Source of the DNA: JBMNGG01 sp050949705
GTDB lineage: Bacteria > Bacillota > Thermosediminibacteria > Thermosediminibacterales > Tepidanaerobacteraceae
Length of the DNA: 64,000 nucleotides
Assembly: GCA_050949705.1 (NCBI GenBank)
Contig: JBMNGG010000005.1
Location: forward strand, 190,950-254,949
Reading direction: 5' to 3'
Shown here in pieces: positions 61,510 through 64,000 of the stretch (position 1 is its first letter; each line of letters starts with the position of its first letter). The notes beneath the pieces were generated by a model. It worked only from the letters and a program-made list of their open reading frames with translations. It searched no databases and had not been told where the DNA came from. Position numbers and translations under genes: made by a program.

Positions 61510-63699
61510 CTAAATACTCATAGCTTGTGCAAATTCCTCTAAAATCCTTTCGCAAAGATGTCCATAACGCTTCTGAGCTTTATTATTCTTAATAGATATG
61601 GCCAATGCTTGTTTAGTACCTACTAATACCAACATCTTTTTTGCTCTTGTTACTGCAGTATATAATAAATTTCTCTGCAGCATAACATAATGTTGGGTTG
61701 TTATTGGCATTATTACTACAGGAAATTCACCACCCTGACTTTTATGGACAGACAATGCATATGAAAGACTCAATTCTTCTATTTCTTGGCCTTGATATAT
61801 CACTTCACGCTCTTGCCACGCATCTGCAAAACAAACTATAATGCGGCCTTCTTCATCGATTTTGCTGATGCGGCCTAAATCACCGTTAAAAACTTCCTTA
61901 TCATAATTGTTTTTAATTTGCATAACCTTATCGCCTTCACGATAAATCTGACTCCGATATCGATATTCCTTTTTATGCACATCAGGTGGATTTAACAAGG
62001 CCTGAAGACTATTATTTAGATTTATTACACCAACAACTCCTCTTTTCATTGGCGTAATTACCTGAATATCATTTATTGGATCATAACCGTTAAATTTCGG
62101 TAACCTAGTTTTTGTCAGATTCAGAATTGTTTGTAATATTTCCTCAGGCAAAAAAACTTGTTCTAAAAAAAAGTCTTTGTTTTTTACGTTTAGATAAGGC
62201 AAATAACCTTTGTTTATTCGATGTGCATTTACAATTATCATGCTTTCACGAGCTTGCCGAAATATTTCATCAAGTACTACTACCGGGATTTTACCGCTAT
62301 TTATTATCCCTCTTAAAACACTACCAGGACCTACCGATGGCAACTGATCCTTATCTCCTACCAGAATTAGCCGTGCTCCCGGTTTAATAGCTGAAAGTAA
62401 GTGATGCATTAGTATTATATCTACCATTGAAATTTCATCTATGATAACTACATCCGCTTTTAGAGGGTCGTTCTTATCTTTCCCAAACATCATGCCACCC
62501 TCACTATAGGCCTTATACTCCAACATGCGGTGAATCGTTTTGGCTTCAACTCCTGTAGTTTCTGTCATACGCTTAGCGGCACGCCCTGTAGGTGCCGCTA
62601 AGGCTACTTTTAAATTGTTCTTTTTATAAAACTCAATTAAACTTTTAATAGTTGTAGTTTTTCCTGTCCCTGGGCCGCCAGTGATAACCAGAACTCCACA
62701 AGCAGCAGATTTCTCCAAAGCTTCTCTCTGACGTTTTGCCAAATTTATCCCACATTTTTCTTCTATGGTATATATATCTTCATTTGTAATATCTAAAGGC
62801 TTATCCAACATTGCTGCCAATAAAAAAAGCTTTCTGGCAACAGCTTTTTCCGAATGGTAAAATGCAGCTAAATATACATCTTCCCTGCCCCAAGACCTTT
62901 CTACTACAATATGCTGTTTTTCCTCTATAGCCAGATAGGCTTGATTTAAAAGTTCCTCATCAACATCTAGAAGTTCTGAAGTCCTATGTAGCAACTCTTC
63001 GGTAGGTAAAAATACATGTCCTTCATCGCAAGCTCTATACAAAGCATATTTTAAACCTGCACAAAGTCGCTCTAAAGAGTCACTTTTCATACCCATCTTT
63101 TGAGCTATACTATCTGCGGTCCTAAATCCTATACCATACACTTCATCAGCTAAGCGATACGGATTTTCTTTCAGCACGTCTATGGATTTGTCACCATAAT
63201 TTTTATATATTCTTACCCCTATACCAGGACCGATTCCATATTGTTGTAAAAACAGCATTATTTCACGGGTTTCTTGCTGTTCTACATAAGACTCTTTTAT
63301 CATTTGTAGTTTTTTCTCACCAATTCCGGGGATTTTTAAAAGTTCTTCGGGGGCATTGCTTAAAACTTCCAACGAATTTTGACCAAATTTTTCTACTATC
63401 TTTTTTGCAGTAACTGGGCCTATTCCGCGAATTACCCCTGAAGCTAAATAGTTTTCAATATCACGAGTTGTAGCGGGCAAAACAGTCTCATAATGCTCCA
63501 CTCTTAACTGAATCCCATATTCCTTATGCATTGTCCAGCTTCCCCGTAATTTTAATACTTCACCAACATCTAATGAAGGGAAATACCCTATTGCTGTAAC
63601 AATATCATTTTTGTCTTTTTCTGAAAGCTTTACCACCGTAAAACCATTTTCCTGATTGTGATATGTAATTCTTTCTACGGTGCCTTCAACCTCTATCAT
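61510..63699 (-). CDS. recD2: ATP-dependent RecD2-type DNA helicase
   Basis: This SF1B helicase of about 729 residues has N-terminal OB and helix-hairpin-helix regions (SGVIRGIGPVTAKKIVEKFG in part, LLKIPGIGEKK), Walker A ITGGPGTGKTTT near residue 345, DEISMVD and SYALSVHKSQGGEFP near the end. RecD2 unwinds DNA 5' to 3' and guards replication forks in bacteria without RecBC. I use the ATG at 63699, which has GAGGTG eight bases upstream; the frame runs on to 63783 without a better site. Confidence 0.95.
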   Translation of the reverse strand: MIEVEGTVERITYHNQENGFTVVKLSEKDKNDIVTAIGYFPSLDVGEVLKLRGSWTMHKEYGIQLRVEHYETVLPATTRDIENYLASGVIRGIGPVTAKKIVEKFGQNSLEVLSNAPEELLKIPGIGEKKLQMIKESYVEQQETREIMLFLQQYGIGPGIGVRIYKNYGDKSIDVLKENPYRLADEVYGIGFRTADSIAQKMGMKSDSLERLCAGLKYALYRACDEGHVFLPTEELLHRTSELLDVDEELLNQAYLAIEEKQHIVVERSWGREDVYLAAFYHSEKAVARKLFLLAAMLDKPLDITNEDIYTIEEKCGINLAKRQREALEKSAACGVLVITGGPGTGKTTTIKSLIEFYKKNNLKVALAAPTGRAAKRMTETTGVEAKTIHRMLEYKAYSEGGMMFGKDKNDPLKADVVIIDEISMVDIILMHHLLSAIKPGARLILVGDKDQLPSVGPGSVLRGIINSGKIPVVVLDEIFRQARESMIIVNAHRINKGYLPYLNVKNKDFFLEQVFLPEEILQTILNLTKTRLPKFNGYDPINDIQVITPMKRGVVGVINLNNSLQALLNPPDVHKKEYRYRSQIYREGDKVMQIKNNYDKEVFNGDLGRISKIDEEGRIIVCFADAWQEREVIYQGQEIEELSLSYALSVHKSQGGEFPVVIMPITTQHYVMLQRNLLYTAVTRAKKMLVLVGTKQALAISIKNNKAQKRYGHLCERILEEFAQAMSI

Positions 63700-64000
63700 A
63701 CAAAGCACCTCATTGCTATATCTATAATGTTGCAATCTTGTTCGGTTTATTCTATCATTTTTTGAATTTACTTGCAACTGCAATGCTTTAGGGTCTTTAA
63801 GTTGGGGTTTTCTTACTGTTAACCATTATTGTAAATCTATGTCGAAAAACCTTAGGCACTTTTTGGACCAAAAAAAATAAAGGAACTAAAATTATTTTGT
63901 CGAATTATTTTTAGACAAGCAGTATTAAAAAAAGCTAACTATGATTGTATTGTCGAAAGTCTTCTTGAGGTGAACATAAAGGCAAATGACCCTTGGGTAG
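63700..64000. other. Right-edge non-coding region with three Spo0A-like boxes
   Basis: No ORF with a ribosome site was found in these last 301 nt. TGTCGAA, the core of the Spo0A box, occurs on the plus strand at 63840-63846, 63898-63904 and 63951-63957. This is far more than expected by chance in so short a stretch. They point toward a gene beyond the right end of the window, or to recD2. Confidence 0.55.

Noticed and set aside
1..64000. CRISPR array or rRNA genes
   Set aside because: No regularly spaced direct repeats and no rRNA-like stretch were seen on either strand.

Overview
The window is a low-GC, densely packed chromosomal segment of an anaerobic, probably spore-forming member of the Firmicutes (Clostridia-like). 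Supporting signs are AGGAGG-type ribosome sites with frequent TTG/GTG starts, an S-box riboswitch, a Firmicutes-type LexA box, a GlpP antiterminator, a MinJ-like protein beside ftsEX-ctpB, split transketolase genes and Spo0A-like boxes. No rRNA, CRISPR array or intact mobile element was seen. Two insertion-sequence remnants (an IS30-like tail and an ISLre2 fragment) and two genes broken by one extra base (glpK and a GT4 glycosyltransferase) are present.

Region 1 (about 0.2-10.3 kb, minus strand) is a glycerol/glycerol-3-phosphate regulon. A near-perfect sigma-54 promoter with two inverted 21-nt enhancer-like sites lies upstream of glpP. The order is then an attenuator hairpin, two small membrane proteins (probable glycerol uptake), glpK, a second hairpin, a GlpA-type glycerol-3-phosphate dehydrogenase, a second FAD oxidoreductase, a DUF1667 protein, a sigma-54 activator with an HPr-like input domain, and a soluble chemoreceptor fused to a PhnD-like ligand-binding domain. 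The layout suggests that sigma-54 activation, GlpP antitermination and chemotaxis are tied to one carbon source. plsY lies just upstream.

Region 2 (11-22 kb) holds a CDF cation exporter behind a possible attenuator, tRNA-Leu(CAG), uvrB-uvrA behind a LexA-like box, and an S-box-controlled metNIQ operon followed by an Asp/Glu-type racemase. Region 3 (22-27.4 kb, minus) is a cell-division and envelope operon: ftsE, ftsX, an EnvC-like M23 peptidase, ctpB and minJ. Region 4 (27.9-33.6 kb, minus) is a carbohydrate cluster: a GT4 glycosyltransferase (frameshifted), an alpha/alpha-toroid protein and a giant glycosyltransferase-GH130 phosphorylase fusion.

Region 5 (33.8-40.2 kb) contains orphan proteins, an inverted-repeat-rich 650-nt intergenic region, a three-gene operon (Nif3-like protein, amidohydrolase, Gate-domain membrane protein) of unknown substrate, and a cysteine-rich orphan. 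Region 6 (40.3-50.2 kb, minus) has split transketolase, a YitT protein, and a wall-polymer cluster (two GT4 enzymes, DUF4330, O-antigen ligase, CsaB, TagA). Region 7 (50.2-64 kb) has a ROK glucokinase, an ISLre2 remnant, class II aldolase, an M1 peptidase, an L,D-transpeptidase, a fusion of two isoprenoid-alcohol-kinase-like membrane domains (VTE5-like plus DUF92/VTE6-like), gltX, larE-larB-larC for the nickel-pincer cofactor, recD2, and a cluster of three Spo0A-like boxes at the right edge.
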